From Phoronis australis (Eukaryota; Phoronida; Phoronidae): DNA of 60,000 nt. The stretch is taken from the NCBI GenBank assembly GCA_002633005.1, contig NMRA01000106.1, positions 479,655 through 539,654 of the forward strand, written 5' to 3'. This document shows positions 44,001-57,184 of this stretch, piece by piece; position 1 is the stretch's first letter, and each line of letters starts with the position of its first letter. The translations under genes and the position numbers were made by a program. The notes beneath the pieces were generated by a model. The model did not search any database, had not been told where the DNA came from, and worked only from the letters and a program-made list of their open reading frames with translations.

Positions 44001-47000
44001 TTAGGTTTCATATCCCCGTCATCGTGTCATTAGATGCATGCGAGTCATGGGAGACAGTCGACAAGGACAGGTTCAAGTTTCCCTTCAAAGAGTATAAGCT
44101 GTGGACGACGCCGGGAAGAAAGCCGAAATTTGAGATGTTTTTGAAATTAAAACACGTCACACGTCATAGGCCTACCTCCTCTCGCTAATCAAATGTCGCG
44201 TCGTGAGAGTAAACAGTCACGTTATTGAGAAACTGGGACGCGTGATTTTGAGCATCAAACCCTCGAATCTAAATACTGATGTTCCAATTTTTGGCATTTG
44301 GCCTACTTGACTCCCTCTTTTGACTGCAATTCTAAACTTTGTCCAAGCCTTGCGACAAGACAGCGAAATTTCATGTTTTTAAGTCTTCAATGCATGTGCT
44401 GAAACTAACAGTAGGTCATTTTTAGGCAGTATCGCTAAGAACCTTGCCATTTGGGCAGGACATAAAAAAGTGTCGGCGTGATGACTCTATACTAGTCTGC
44501 ACTTTGACCAAGGTTCGTCCGTCCCATGTGACTAAATCAACCGTGTTTTAGTAGTCAAGCAATAGTACGTCGACACAGAAATCTGATTAGCAGTGTTCAT
44601 TACCAACCGAAAGATCAATATTGGGTTCTGATAAAGTTCTAAGCGTGCCAAAGTAACCCCTTTAGTTTAGTGGCAACTATCAAAAACCTATCGCTCCTTT
44701 CAAGACGTGGATATTTCATTATTATTGGACTACGGCTAAGGTCATTCGATTAAAGAAGTCAAAGTCATTTCGCGATACTAGCTTAGAGGTAGGTAATTTA
44801 AATTTAAGACAGTGAAGTGTTTTGGTTTGTCGTCCTATAAAAGATAATTGCATCATGTACCCACCTGGAATATCATTGAGACATACGTAATTATAACTTA
44901 GCTATTCCAACATAAGTTCAAAATAAGGGTAAACACCATTCCAGGATGAAATACATAGATTGCACAAGTCGTATTCCTACACCAGCTCAACGCACGCGTA
45001 TGTAAGACTGCATTTCTTGACCTAAAAATGTAGTAACGAAATCTAAAGCAGCCGAGAATCTTATTTTGGAAGCCTGCGTTTGAACTTGGCTAGACTGTGT
45101 GTGATCGAATTTACCGGGAAGGCGAATGTTAGAGAGGCTACATACTTGTGCAAATCTCTTCACGTCGAAATTTGCTTGAGGGCTTATTAACCTAGAACAA
45201 ATATAAAAGGCGGACGTCTTGAATTCTTCATGAGTAAGCTTCAATTACTCATTTGGCTGTCTTGGATGATCTGTAAGCGCTATCGATAAGTCTTTTATTG
45301 ACGAAGCAAACACAATAGAGAGCTACAAACCTCCATCAGCGAAAACATAATTGTAGAAAGACCTTTGCAAAGGTGGTAAGAAAGATAGAGTTATGTAGAC
45401 GAAAATGATTTGTAAGGGTGGACGTTTTTAATTAAGCCTGGAAAACGTGTAACGTCAAGACTGAGCAGTGCTGGTGAATACCACGGTCAACCAATCCGCT
45501 TCATGCCCACAACTATAGGGATACTAGCTGTGCAGCCGCATTGCTAAAAAACATTCGTGAAAGCAGGTATGTTTGTGGAAACTTAGATTTGAGTTGAATT
45601 AGAGCAAGTCGAGTACTTTCCAAAGACAATGCATAGTGCCGTACGACAGCGACTCATGTATGCAGGACCGCGAAAAACACTTTTACTAAACAGATTGCAG
45701 AATTCCGAAGTTATCATCTCTATCAAGACCTTTACCCAATTTTCCGGCTGTTATAAATGGAATGCAGTTGATCATAAGAGTCATTCAGTTATATTACAAT
45801 TTCAGTAATTTGTCTGGTCTGTGGCTGCACGGATAAGCCTAATGGTAACCCAGTCTCTGGTTTGGGACCGATGGTTTAGCTTCATTAGCCCGGCTGTGAA
45901 TGCATGTATAAAAAATCTCACATAACTCTATATTAATTGAAACTCGTCTTAAGTTTTTGAACAGATGACATAGGGCCGACTAAATTTTAATTTGTTATCT
46001 AGGTTCTCGTTTCGACACTTCAGTGCCGCTTCGAATTGCAAAAAGGCAGTAGCACAGCAACTACGTTTTTAGAGCATTGTATTGGAAATAACAAAACATA
46101 TCCACGGAACTAACAAAGGACACATGCCGATTATTAGCTAACATACTGTGTCGACGAGAACAAAATTTACAGCAGCAATAACGGGGGTCATTAACAGTGG
46201 TTTGACGGTCCTTTATGAAGAGCTCTTTTGAGAAATATTTTCGAGAGGCGGCCATTTCTTAAAATGATTAATGTCCCGTGTAAATAGATTCTTATCCCAT
46301 TGTTTGTAATAGGGTGTAAACCAGGGATTAATTAGGTTAGGGTAAAATATTAGAAGTCTGAGATTTAATGTAGCAGTTGTTTGAGATAGAACGTATTTCC
46401 TAAGGGATAACTAATCCTAGTCCAGTAACGTGAGTAAAGTATGTACACTGGAAGGAACATTGTGAGGCAGCGCTGATATCGGCTCGAGACATGCGGTTCT
46501 TGGTTCAGCATATGTATCCAGAGTAAGTAAAGTTCACATGAACATACTGGGGCTCTGTCCATTGTAGAAGAGTAATGGCTGTGGGATGTTGGGTTCCAAA
46601 GACGTGGAGTAATTATCAAGCAGTCCGTCTTCGCTCACTGGATTCAGCGTGCGAGATCGAGAGATGTAGCTGAAAATATTCCGACGTAGTTTTCAGAATT
46701 TTACGAAATTGTTCTCTCTGTAAGCATGAGCCGACCAGCCAGTGAAGGGGTATCCACAATGTAGCTAGCTTAAGACAATAACTATCCGTAGTAAACTTCT
46801 GGACTACTCGTGGGTCACACTGCATGGCTAATCCAGCAGGATCTCCCAAGGGGGATAACAAGGATTTTGGAAAAAAATGATCGCGTAACACCTCAAAACG
46901 GTACACGGGCATCGGAGGCGTTGTTTTACTTGGCCGTGCGCTAACAGAGTGGTGACAGCTCCCTGCCATCATAAATCCACCTGCGTAAGGTATAGTCTAC

Positions 47001-48061
47001 CTAGAGTATTTGCCGCCCTGTGTGGTATCAACAATTTTTGTCACCGGGGGCGGAAAATGATGGTGATTAGGTGCGCAGGAAGGTGATGATTGCTGGGAGA
47101 CAACTCTGTTGTCATGAACACTGCAAATATAAACTGTTTTTGACTGTTTAACTGGCTAAAACGAACGTCGAGCTAGAGCTTCCAGCTCTCATAAAATAGG
47201 CCTCATAATATTCCTTACCCTGATAGGGATTCCATTTCTTCACGCAAATCACGAACAATGGAGCATTTATGGATTCGCAATTTTAGGATTGGCCAACCCT
47301 TAATAAAACTCGGAAAGGTTTTTTGAATCGTCGATGTTCTTGCTGGTGACATAAATGGAATCTTCTCACGGAAAGGAATGTTTTTACCGATTTTTGTAAA
47401 AGTTAACTCGATTTTCGTTTTTAAAGCCAGCAAAGGAGGGTGAAATACAGCATTAAGTAGTCACGCTTCTCCAGTCCGTGATAACTCCAGGTAAATCACT
47501 GCAAACTAAGGGGAAACGGTGACGAACGACGATGACAATGGCGACAATAAAGACCAATAGCTATGGACCACGGAAGAATTATATCAGTCGACTAACATTG
47601 GGTGTGGAGCCGATGAGAGCCACCACACCACTGTTACAGAGCGTGCCCTGTGTCACTGGCGCGCAAAACTTTTCATTGACGCACTGTGATAGCGAAACTC
47701 GGATCAACTGGCGCATTAAAATTGGCTTAGCACTCACTTATAAAACAATCGTATCCTATTTGGTTTTGATGCAGAAATATTACTGACTGCATTCAGATTC
47801 TGACACGCCGGTATAGAACAGATAATCAAAAGTTATCTGAACAACGATGACAGTGTACAAGTTACAGGCCACGTAATGTACTCGGATGGCAGGAAAATTA
47901 CTCGAAAGACACCGTGCTAAAAAAAATCTAATTTAAAATGGTTCTCTCAATTGGTAAAAAGATTTGAAATCAGTCGGCCCACGTTTTCTAATATAACCCC
48001 AGCCATTGCCACATTGGAGAAATGTTTGACTATAATCCAATGAATTTTGTAGGCTGGACCA

Positions 48062-49189
48062 ATGGCGGTGAAGAAGGCCAGTATACCGTGGACTTTCAAC
48101 TACACGCAAGAAATGTACAGCCATAAATACGATGATTTGCTGGAATATCTACAGGCAGAAGCAGTGGAAACCGAGACGCCTTGTAGTTCTCCTAAAATAA
48201 AACTGTCTTCTTCTAAACGAATGAAATGGTTGCGAGGCAACAGAGAGAACACAAGGGCAGCAAGAAAATTGGCTAAACCGAAGTTACAGCTGAGTCACTC
48301 AAAGGAAGTTGAGCAACCGGCACTAAAACTGAACGATGTGGTACACGCGAGCTCCACTATAAATGAAAAAGCCGACGACAATTTGCCAACGATGAAGGAA
48401 CTTTCGGACACGTTGTCCTACTTTCCACCCATCCTGGCAACGAAAAAGAATGCTTCTGGGCGGGCAGCAAAGACACCGTCCAATAAAAATTCGAACGAAA
48501 GCGGTACCCTCCTTGAAAGACCTGTTCGAGTGTCGAGAGCTTCTGCACCGAGCAAAACAATGAACAAGTTGCCCGACAGTTTGCCTACTTCAGTTTCGCC
48601 TAGTTCTCCCCGGAAGAAGAAAAAGAAACTAGCAGTGACAGGGTCAGAAGGGGACCACGTAGAATATTCCCCAAGAGTCATGGCTCATCGGAAAATGACG
48701 AGAGAGCTGACAAGAAAGTTACACGTAAAAAGCCAGCAGGCGGATTTTCACGAACGTCTACCTCCAAAAGGAACGCCGACAAAACATTATACTACGCCGA
48801 ATATTTTAGTTAGAGGCAGTGACGAAGCGTTTTCTATTCGAAAAAAGATCGAGCAGTTCAAAAAATGGCATAAAGACCAGTATAAAGACAAACTGGAGAA
48901 ACTTAAGTTAGAATCAGAGCAGATTCAGGAGACTGAAAGTTCCGGGAAAAGAGCGAGCTTAAGGCAATTGTCCGCAAAAACATGGAGAACATTTCGAGAC
49001 ATAAATGAGTCCGATGCGTACAACGACGTTAAAAAGTATATTGAAGACAACGAACTAATGACACCTGAAAAGGAAAAATGGATAAAACAGTGGCTAATTA
49101 ATGTGGCGAAAGCCGAGGAAAAGGTATTAAAGAGTGCACCCGAAATGAATGAGGAGGCAAGAAGGGAAAACTCCCATCCACTAGCCTGA
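48062..49189 (+). CDS. Uncharacterised basic 375-aa protein, single coding exon
   Basis: An uninterrupted 375-codon ORF, far longer than chance in this AT-rich DNA. An acceptor-like AATTTTGTAG lies just 12 bases before the ATG, so an upstream noncoding exon is likely. The protein begins with an aromatic/acidic block (YTQEMYSHKYDDLLEYLQ). It then has a long low-complexity, Ser/Thr/Lys-rich disordered stretch including SPRKKKKK at ~182-189 (nuclear-localisation-like), and a charged helical region IRKKIEQFKKWHKDQYKDK at ~259-277. Another helical segment, TPEKEKWIKQWLINV, lies near the C-terminus at ~334-348. I do not recognise the family; no catalytic motif or membrane segment is visible. It stands alone between gene-poor DNA and the 3' side of POLR3K. 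Confidence 0.75.
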   Translation: MAVKKASIPWTFNYTQEMYSHKYDDLLEYLQAEAVETETPCSSPKIKLSSSKRMKWLRGNRENTRAARKLAKPKLQLSHSKEVEQPALKLNDVVHASSTINEKADDNLPTMKELSDTLSYFPPILATKKNASGRAAKTPSNKNSNESGTLLERPVRVSRASAPSKTMNKLPDSLPTSVSPSSPRKKKKKLAVTGSEGDHVEYSPRVMAHRKMTRELTRKLHVKSQQADFHERLPPKGTPTKHYTTPNILVRGSDEAFSIRKKIEQFKKWHKDQYKDKLEKLKLESEQIQETESSGKRASLRQLSAKTWRTFRDINESDAYNDVKKYIEDNELMTPEKEKWIKQWLINVAKAEEKVLKSAPEMNEEARRENSHPLA

Positions 49190-50669
49190 TATGTACACGT
49201 TGAACATTTTAAAACGAATTATTTTAATGAAGCTATAAGTTCTACAAACATGAACGTCAACTTCTTAGACTAGACAGCAAAAGGGTGTCTTGGGAATAGT
49301 ACATTCACTTTTTATTCACGGAGTCCACCAGTGCGAAAACAGTTCAAGAACTATTCAACCAGACCTCTTCCAACAGGACAGTTTTGGCAAACACAAATGA
49401 GCGATTTTTAGCCTGCTAAAATACCGCTGTTGGTCTTAATCTGAGGGTCTGGGCCAATGTCTAGTGCTGATGCCCATTTTAGTTTCCAGTCAAATTTACT
49501 TTCAATAACTTCGCCAACTGTCAGAATATTCTTACTGTATAGCAATTTTTTAAAATTATTTTGATATTGCACATTTGTTGTTATGTTTATAGTTTACCCA
49601 AATTAATTAATCCTTGCCAAACAGGCTCAGCTCAATTGAATAGACCACCTTGTTACCAGCTATTCAATCTTTCCAGAATGAATCTCACTTCTGACTTAGC
49701 CAAAAATCTAAAATGGCACAGTATTACTCAGCTTCAGATAGGTGTAGATTTCTATGAATTTTCATCCATGGATTTCGTTTGTACTGAACTTTGTTAGAAC
49801 CTGTTTTCACACCCTACTTACTGTTGAACTCATGTGCAACTAGGTCTTTGAAACAGAAATTTGGTCTGAAGCTGCCACTTCACAATTGTATAATTAAAGT
49901 TTAGCCAAGTGATCATGAGCACAGCCCTAGTCTAGAAAGGAATTGTCTCAGACAATAGCTAGTAGTTATATGTACATTCACAGAGACTGCATTTTTTGCT
50001 GCAGTGAGATTTAATCACTTTCAGAAACAGTCGTTTTGACCATAAGACCAACTAGTTTACAATTATCATCATTTAAATGCACTGATAAACTTCTTCTGAT
50101 CCCCCTATACAATTTAAAGTGACAATAAATGAAAACGACGGAGGTGAGAAGACAGTCCAGTTCTTTATCTTATACGTTGGCTCAGTGACTATGCAAACCA
50201 TATCAAAATTGCCTGAATGTTCCCCTGAAAGAATCATGCTGGTGTTAAAATTGTGCCTTGTTTCGCATTATCTATATGATTGTGAACAATCACCCACTAG
50301 AACCAATATCAAACCTTCCTCCCTTCCTATAGTACACACTTAATACACATGTGAAAATGATACTTATAAACAGTTTCTAACTGCATCTTTTAAAAGAAAC
50401 TATGACTTCTTTACTGCATTACATACCCGGGTGAATCTAAAGGCTTTTTGAATGAACATTTCCAACAAGAAGAATGTCTATAGTCCATTGTTGATTCTGA
50501 CCGGGAATCATGTAGCACCAGTGCAGTAAATTGTCCAGCACGATTCTCAAGCTCAGCTACTTCAGTGAGTCTCTTCTCATCATGCTTGTCCCATTCAAAG
50601 TTGATGAAAATTTGACACAATGACACAAGAACGAGGTAAATGGCAAGACTCCAACCAACAGATGTCGCC
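49190..50669. other. Intergenic region between the 375-aa ORF and POLR3K (convergent)
   Basis: Expected to contain both 3' UTRs. I see no further exon. A minus ORF (50411-50692) overlaps the POLR3K stop in another frame and is not called as a gene. Confidence 0.4.
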
Positions 50670-53600
50670 TCAGTCCCTCCACCTGTGCCCACACTCCATA
50701 TTGCAACACTTATAAAATGTTGTCATCGGCTCGTCAGCTGACCTAGTCTGTATCTGCATGAAGAATGCTCGAGGGTGTGAACACTTGGGACAGGTTTCTG
50801 GGGGAAAACGGAAAACATAACCGATGAGTCGATTTAGAAGATTCTTATTCAGTTGCTTGAATACCAACATTTTCTCAAAATTATGCACAACTACATCAAA
50901 TTCGTTACAGCGTTGACCCCAACTTGTTTGATCGGATGGCAAACGAACAAGTTGGGCACATGATTGACGCAGCCAGTATCTTACATGACTGATTAACTCC
51001 ATTCTCTGACTGGTGTTTATGGTTGGAGGGCCCTCTCTCTTTTGTTCAATAATTGCTCTAATCATATACATCGGTTCCATCCTGATTTGGATGTGGTATT
51101 AAAAATAGATAAGTTATAAACTATTTGAACACAAACCAATAACAATTCTAAATTCTTAGTCAACTGCTGATCATGTTTAATTTTTGAAACACCAAAATCG
51201 CCCAACTGCAACCAAAGTTAAGACAATTCTGTTCTATCTGGACTAATACCAATGCATTGGGTTTGAGTGTGTTCATACACCATCGGTAATAAGGTGCAAC
51301 CTCTATACTTTTCATAATGTTTACATCCATGGTACGATGCACAATTCTCATTTTTGATTCAATAAATAGTTTTTAGCAATATATGCAACTTTAATAAAGA
51401 TATTATGCCTGGTGTGTTGATTTCATTTAGTTAATATTAAGTGCATTACCATCATGGTCAAATTGATTACAAATCTGAAGTCACATGGTTCTTATATGCT
51501 ACCATTCTCACCGGGACTCACCCGCAGGTAGCCTGATTTCTCCAAAACATGAAGATGTGTTATGAGTACGTAGTTAACTTTCCCATAAACACACAAGGGG
51601 TTCACACCCACACTTTGAGTGAGGTTACTGGAGCTCATACAGTACAACCGAACGGAGAATTTTTGGTTTATTTTTTGCTGATGTAGAAATTTACAACTTA
51701 ATTTAAAATTTTACAAACACAGAACTTTTAGTGAAAAAATGAAAATTCTTCATCCAGATTCCTGAAATTTGACCTTATTTTCATGTGAAAATTGTAAACC
51801 TCCACCCCCCCTTGATAGGGCCTATCCTATATGCGCAAAGACGGCAAACTTGGTCACTTGCTGGTGCCCTCCATTTTGCCCGGTGCAAATTTTGAACTCA
51901 AGGTTGAAAGCAAACTTTTGGAATTAGGATACTGAGAGCTTCAGGGTCTATCAATGTGAGTTTTATTTCACATATTAAATTTTCACCCACGTTAATTATT
52001 AAAGCTGAACGTTCAGCATGAAAAAATCACCAATCCAAAAATGAAATGGCCGACTTTGACCACCCTACTCTTAGAACCAGCTATGACCTAATGTATGGCC
52101 TTTAGTGAAATGGGCCGCTGGGCTCCATTACTCCGCTGGGATCCATTCCTCAGTAATGCAAACTATGTTTTTGGGTAAAGTCCTGAACTAGTGATCATAA
52201 AAAGTCGCACAGCTAAACTCTTTTCAAAATGTGTGGGTGGAGTGTGGCTTTTCTTTACTGATCAAACCAGCTCGAGAGAACCTCGATTTCTCGGAGTTAA
52301 TAATGCTTGCTAGTGTCTACTCTCAACTGAAGCTAAATCTTACATAAAACAAGTCCCAATGGCAATGCCAATAAAATGGTTATTGACAAACCGAGAAAAC
52401 ATGACCTTGGCTACCATCATTTATTCATTTTTGTTGTCCTATTACTGAATATGTTGAAAGTAGTACTGTTTGGTTTCAGAAACCCTATGAATCCTAGTAT
52501 ACAATTGGCTTGCATGCATACCAGACAAAGACTGTGCTCAGCAGAAAGGAGCAAGATGTTATCACATGTTCACAAGGGAGCTGTGTCTGATAAATTCATT
52601 GAACGTGCACCCTAATGTAAGACCTGGATACCAAAAAGTTCCAACTTGAGCATGTTTTTGTGGCAATAGCGAAACTTTAATGAGACATGCCCTAAGATCG
52701 CAGTCCCCCTGTGACCCTCGAGTGCCCAAGATTGCTCAGGCTCTTCCTGAAAAACAGAAAAAGTTATCTTTTGGACCCAGCTAATACACTGGATATAACG
52801 GGTTTAATTTGTTACTGGTTACAAACAAGCAGTAAGACTCATTTGGAAATGATGAATTCCTTTTATTTTGGATGATATCGGTTACCACATTTCACTTGAA
52901 GGTCGCACATTTTCTGGTCCTGTGAGGACCTTGGGCACATAATTCCCTCAAAAAATTGGAAATCTGTTAAGGCCGGTGTAAGAGATAATGCGGTGTCTGG
53001 GAAATGTGGTTATTTTTAAGGTATGCCTTACAGGTTAAGCTTCTTAAAAATTCCATATTTTGCAATTCCTGATCCATGCTGATGTTGTAGGTGCCTGTCA
53101 GCAGTGCTGAAGTCACCATGACTGTAAAATGGTACAGTCATTTTCCCATTTTCTAAATGTAATCTAATTCCTCGGAGTACAGGTTTCCAAAATTTCGCTC
53201 CTAACATCGAATCATGATTTCCAAAGCGGATAATTTCCCACAATGCAAAGCCAAGTAAATGAGTTTTTCATAGATCGATTCTTCACAAGCATTACTGCAA
53301 TTGAGCAATCACCAGCGGGAATGCAAATTGCATTATACACCAATACTCAAGATATGTCTTATTGGTCATATCTTGTGTTCATGACTATTTCAGTTACTTT
53401 CCAGAATATTTTACTTCGATCTTCACTGATCCGGCTTCTTTGAAACGCTGATAATTTTAGAGATATTTTAACTTTCACAATGATTTTTTGAAGAGAAATA
53501 AATGTTTAAAAACCAAAAAAATTGTAAACCCGTACGTAGTGAATTGTAGTCCCTAAAAATATATAGAATATGGATAAATTGGTAACAGTTGGCAGCCCTG

Positions 53601-56488
53601 GCTTTGTTTTATACAAGTATGTGCCAAAAACAAACAGACAAAATGACTCGGAATTCCCCGTTGTAACAGCTGAGCACAAGAGGAATTCCCCGCTGTGACA
53701 GCTGAGCAGAAGAGGAATTCTCCACCATGACGGGTCAACAATATTTTGCCCAATTACTTTTGGCATGTACTGTAGAAAAACTCCTTCACGGAAAATACCA
53801 CACTAAATAACTGACATTTGTTTCCGTTGTTACCACATTGGTTATATTTTCACCAAACTCCACCAGTGTTTTCAAAGAGCATCTATGGTTATTATCGCGG
53901 AAATTTGGCAAACTGGTTTTTGGTAAATGTTTGTTGGTATGTCTCCAATCTATCTGGCAAACTTCTCAATGTTGCAACTCCATCGAACTGGAAAACAAAA
54001 ACTTGGCCAGTGTATCCTGCAATTTACTCAGATTGTACTGCTTTCAGTTTGTGCCCACTTTTTGCTCACTTTTTTATCGTCATTTTGAAAACCACACCGA
54101 AAACTACCTTGAAGCGACAGGATCTTTGATATACTGAATACACTCACCCTCTGTGGAATCAACATTTTCCCAAGCAGCAGCTCCACCTAGGACATCATCA
54201 ATTTCCTTTAAGCGTGGATATATCCTGTTACTGACCTACGTGAAAGTAAAAAAGAAATGATAGGGAATAACACTAAATTGTTGCACTTCACTTTTCACAC
54301 ACAAACCACAGACTTGCTGTGTTCTCCAAAACCTGCTTTGACTTGTCACTCCATTAAGTTTAAATTTTGCGGTGACGAGTTTCGGTTACTTGCGTTGAGT
54401 TTGGAAAACTGTGCAACGAGTCTAAAGTATTGGAAGACAAGTCATTTCTTATTAAGTAAATTGGCTCATTGCGGACTTTTGGTACTTGTTCAGTGCATTT
54501 ATTCCCAAACTTATCAGACAAAGCTTCCAACACTATAGACATGGACTTTCAGACATATGCATGAGTTTTGGAATTCAGTGGAGTCTCTATTTTGAGTTGA
54601 GGAGAACAATGATAGCACCTTCAGCAATACGCAATATATCAATATCAAAGTACAAACTTATAAGTTACCAGTAGAGTCATCAGGTCAATTGGCTTAAACT
54701 ATCTATAAACCTGTCTTCCATCACAACACAAATTTTTGACACATGAAAATTCATTTTTCCATCCAAAAAGAGTGTGTCTATTGTTATTCACCATTATGAT
54801 GAAATTATTTGAAAACATATCTTTTGATTTTGATCATTCATTTACCATAATGTGAAAATAGTCTCAGATTGAAAAGGGTTTCAGGTCTTCAAAGGATGGA
54901 CAGTTCGTTACAGTTTGAGATCAGGCTCTACAAATCGGCTTATCACAATGTTCCAAGCATTGTCTAAACAAGGAACAGTCTGCCAGCTCTACGCAAACTC
55001 ATGAATCACTTCTCATCTGAGTGAGGAACCAGCTGACATGGCTGTAAGTGGTAAAGGACAATTAAGTGTCAGCCCCTCAAAAAATAAAAAATTTCAAGAC
55101 CTCACTGGGGTTAACTTTACTTATTCACAATCCTGTAAAAGTAACAAATGTAAACCATTTCTGTCTAGAATTTCAGAGGTGCCCAACTTCAGTCAATCCA
55201 TGTAGATCTAACTCAGATCTATACAATTCTCCACAGAACATGAGAACTGGCATTTAGCATGCTGAAAAGAATACACGCAATATTAGTAAAACAGTTCTAG
55301 TCCACCAGTCTTTTCAGAAGTTGTGCAATCATTTTTTGCCCATTTCACAATATTTGTGCTGTTGACATAAAATTATAAAAACTGAAACCACAAAAGAAAA
55401 TGTAATTGTAATTAATGGATCAAATTTCATGGAACCAAACAAGTTCATGGTATATGAAGTGCACATCAGCCACTTAATGATTTCATACAAAGTCTGTGAA
55501 AAAATTGACAAAACTTGGATATGACATCTTGTAATTGTAGTTTTTAAAACACAAGTCGAAATAAAAATTGAAAACATATCAATTGGCTGTGTTCAAGTCA
55601 CACAACTCCAGATAGTGGATGAAAAGCAAATTATTAGTTACTCGAAACAGAAAATAGTTTATTTGTTAGCTACTTCCATTTTTTTCAATAGCTAAATTTC
55701 TGAATTATTGAATTTCAACGTTGTCAAGGTGATATTGAAAACTAAGTTGTATATGTGTTCTCTACTGTTAAACACGTGCTACCAAAATGGATCGTTGTTT
55801 GACAACTAAAATGACGGGCCAGTTTTGGTACATACATTGTTATAAATACCTTGTGCAAATAGAGGAGGCCGTCGATGTCTTTAATTCTTTCCAACTCGAA
55901 CAAATAATCCCGTACAAAAAAAATGTTTTTCAGAGAAGTCAACCTATCATTCAGTGGCCGTCCAAATCGGCAACTGGCCATTTTTACCCAAGAGCACAAC
56001 GTAAAAATAGGAGCATGGGCAGTGTTAAAAATAGCCAGTTGGCGATTTGAACAACTGAACGAAAGACTGCTCGAAGTTTGATTACCAGAGTATTTGTTGG
56101 AGTTCGAAGGAATTAACTTGAAGACATCGATCGATGACGATGGTCTCCGAAAGAGTACCTCTATGCGTAAAAGGTACTTAAAACCACACAATTTTGATGT
56201 GAGCATCCGATAAATGAACCCCTAAGACGAGACAGTGTAGTGGTCACTGTCTATCTGTGGACCTCGTGCCAGCCTGGGCCCCAGGCCCTGGCTAAGCCTT
56301 AGCCTAGGGCATAGGCTAAGCCTCATTATGACCACAGGACATTCACGATAAATTCAAAAGTGACATTCGTCAAATACCTTTCTTGTGATATTCTGAATAT
56401 AAGGGCATGTGTTACAGGCAAATCTAAAGCCGCTTTGACCCTCCTCGACCACCAAAACATTGGCACACGTTGGACAAAACATCAACAT
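50670..56488 (-). CDS. POLR3K: RNA polymerase III subunit K (RPC11/RPC10-type)
   Basis: Three coding exons, in order 56378-56488, 54148-54235 and 50670-50797, give 327 nt and exactly 108 aa, the family length. The subunit sits in the Pol III core and is needed for intrinsic RNA 3' cleavage, termination and reinitiation. The N-terminal zinc ribbon has C5, C8, C25 and C28 (FCPTC ... ACNTC). The C-terminal TFIIS-like ribbon has C69, C72, C97 and C102, and the [13 protein letters not shown] block includes the D88/E89 acidic pair of the catalytic hairpin. All junctions are GT-AG and in frame (K|V and split Glu codon). Intron 2 (54147-50798) is 3.3 kb and holds a 32-bp minisatellite; intron 1 (56377-54236) holds a large imperfect inverted repeat. 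I see no missing residues; the gene should be functional. Confidence 0.97.
53651..53735. repeat. 32-bp tandem repeat in POLR3K intron 2
   Basis: Two adjacent 32-bp units (53651-53682 and 53683-53714) start GAATTCCCCGYTGTRACAGC, and a third, partial and diverged unit follows. Noncoding minisatellite. Confidence 0.85.
55865..56160. repeat. Long imperfect inverted repeat in POLR3K intron 1
   Basis: The left arm (about 55865-55988) and right arm (about 56026-56160) are diverged reverse complements. CAAATCGGCAACTGGCCATTT on the left pairs with the complement of AAATAGCCAGTTGGCGATTTG on the right. TCGATGTCTT, TTAATTC and AACTCGAACAAATA also recur inverted. The spacer is only ~38 bp. A minus ORF of 154 codons crosses the region and ends at a CACAAG|GTATTT donor-like site, but no family is recognisable. 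It is probably an old foldback element; an inverted exon duplication is the alternative. Confidence 0.65.
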
Positions 56489-56893
56489 GTTCCAACCGGA
56501 AGTGGGAAATTTGGATCGCAAATAAACTGGAAGCTTTTAGGTTGGAGAACTTATTAGCTTTTAGTATAACACAAATGTTCACCTAAAATAGCGTGGTTTC
56601 ATTTTTTTATAATTAAAATAGTTTTTGACGAATGAATAAGCTGAAAAAAGGCAAAAAAAAACAAAAATAATTTGGGTTTTAGAGATTATTTTAAAGATGT
56701 CTGCGTCCTTCTTCAAGTTCTTGAGTGAGTGAGTACGGGTAGAGTTCAGTAAACAGAAGCTGTCTCGCCCTCGCGGCTAGAAAAATCTAGCCAACATCAC
56801 GTGTTCTCATTTTGAATACACTACAATATCGTATGTAATTTCGCTAAGTCTTACGTTTTTAGCAAGGTCCTAGCGTTACTGAACAGTCGATAT
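56489..56893. promoter_or_regulatory. POLR3K upstream/promoter region
   Basis: The 405 bp upstream of the POLR3K start codon must hold its 5' UTR and core promoter. A CACGTG E-box core lies within ATCACGTGTTC near 56797, and another sits at the first codons of the plus-strand ORF (56894). No convincing TATA box was seen. If the 56894 ORF is real, the region is a divergent promoter. Confidence 0.4.
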
Positions 56894-57184
56894 ATGGCAC
56901 GTGCATTTCAAAATGTGTCGGTTTTTGACGGTGAAATCGACACATTTCGTTTCTCAACTAAAAACCGCAAAAACTTGCTGAATAAACTACGATCACCTAC
57001 TGGATCGTCACTTTCTGGCAGCGGGACAGCGGGCGCGAACTTCATTCTTCTAGTTGGACGGTCCTCCGCCTACCGTAGACCTAATGGTAGGGAGGACAAT
57101 CAAAAAGTAGGTCACGGTGCTCCATATCTGCCTCCGTGTAAAACCCACGTCGGTAAATTACCCGATTTCAGACTTCAAAGTTAA
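56894..57184 (+). CDS. Doubtful 96-aa ORF beside the POLR3K promoter
   Basis: An ATG-started ORF (MARAFQNVSVFDGEID...) of 96 codons in slightly more GC-rich DNA. It has a Ser/Gly-rich middle, no recognised domain and a hairpin-forming GTCCTCC...GGAGGAC segment inside (57059-57101). Its position opposite POLR3K is where a divergent first exon could lie. With no homologue recalled and a repeat-like 3' half, it is a weak call. Confidence 0.25.
   Translation: MARAFQNVSVFDGEIDTFRFSTKNRKNLLNKLRSPTGSSLSGSGTAGANFILLVGRSSAYRRPNGREDNQKVGHGAPYLPPCKTHVGKLPDFRLQS

Larger units (their letters stand above)
39315..48061. other. Gene-poor 8.7-kb stretch
   Basis: No gene was recognised. The first ~100 bp hold the likely 5' UTR acceptor and promoter side of the Schlafen-like gene. 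Inside are a SINE-like piece (39648-39758), a MITE copy (40787-41086) and a diverged dispersed repeat near 47370-47455. ORFs at 42295-42567 (+), 43979-44188 (+) and 46616-46972 (-) have no recognisable domain, no strong splice context and no family resemblance, so I do not call them genes. The rest is AT-rich unique-looking sequence. Confidence 0.5.

Noticed and set aside
46616-46972. 118-codon minus-strand ORF in the gene-poor region
   Set aside because: No recognisable family, motif or splice context; its length is possible by chance in several kb of six-frame sequence.
50411-50692. 93-codon minus ORF with a hydrophobic segment overlapping the end of POLR3K
   Set aside because: It begins inside the POLR3K last exon in another frame and no start context or homologue supports it; more likely chance within the 3' UTR.
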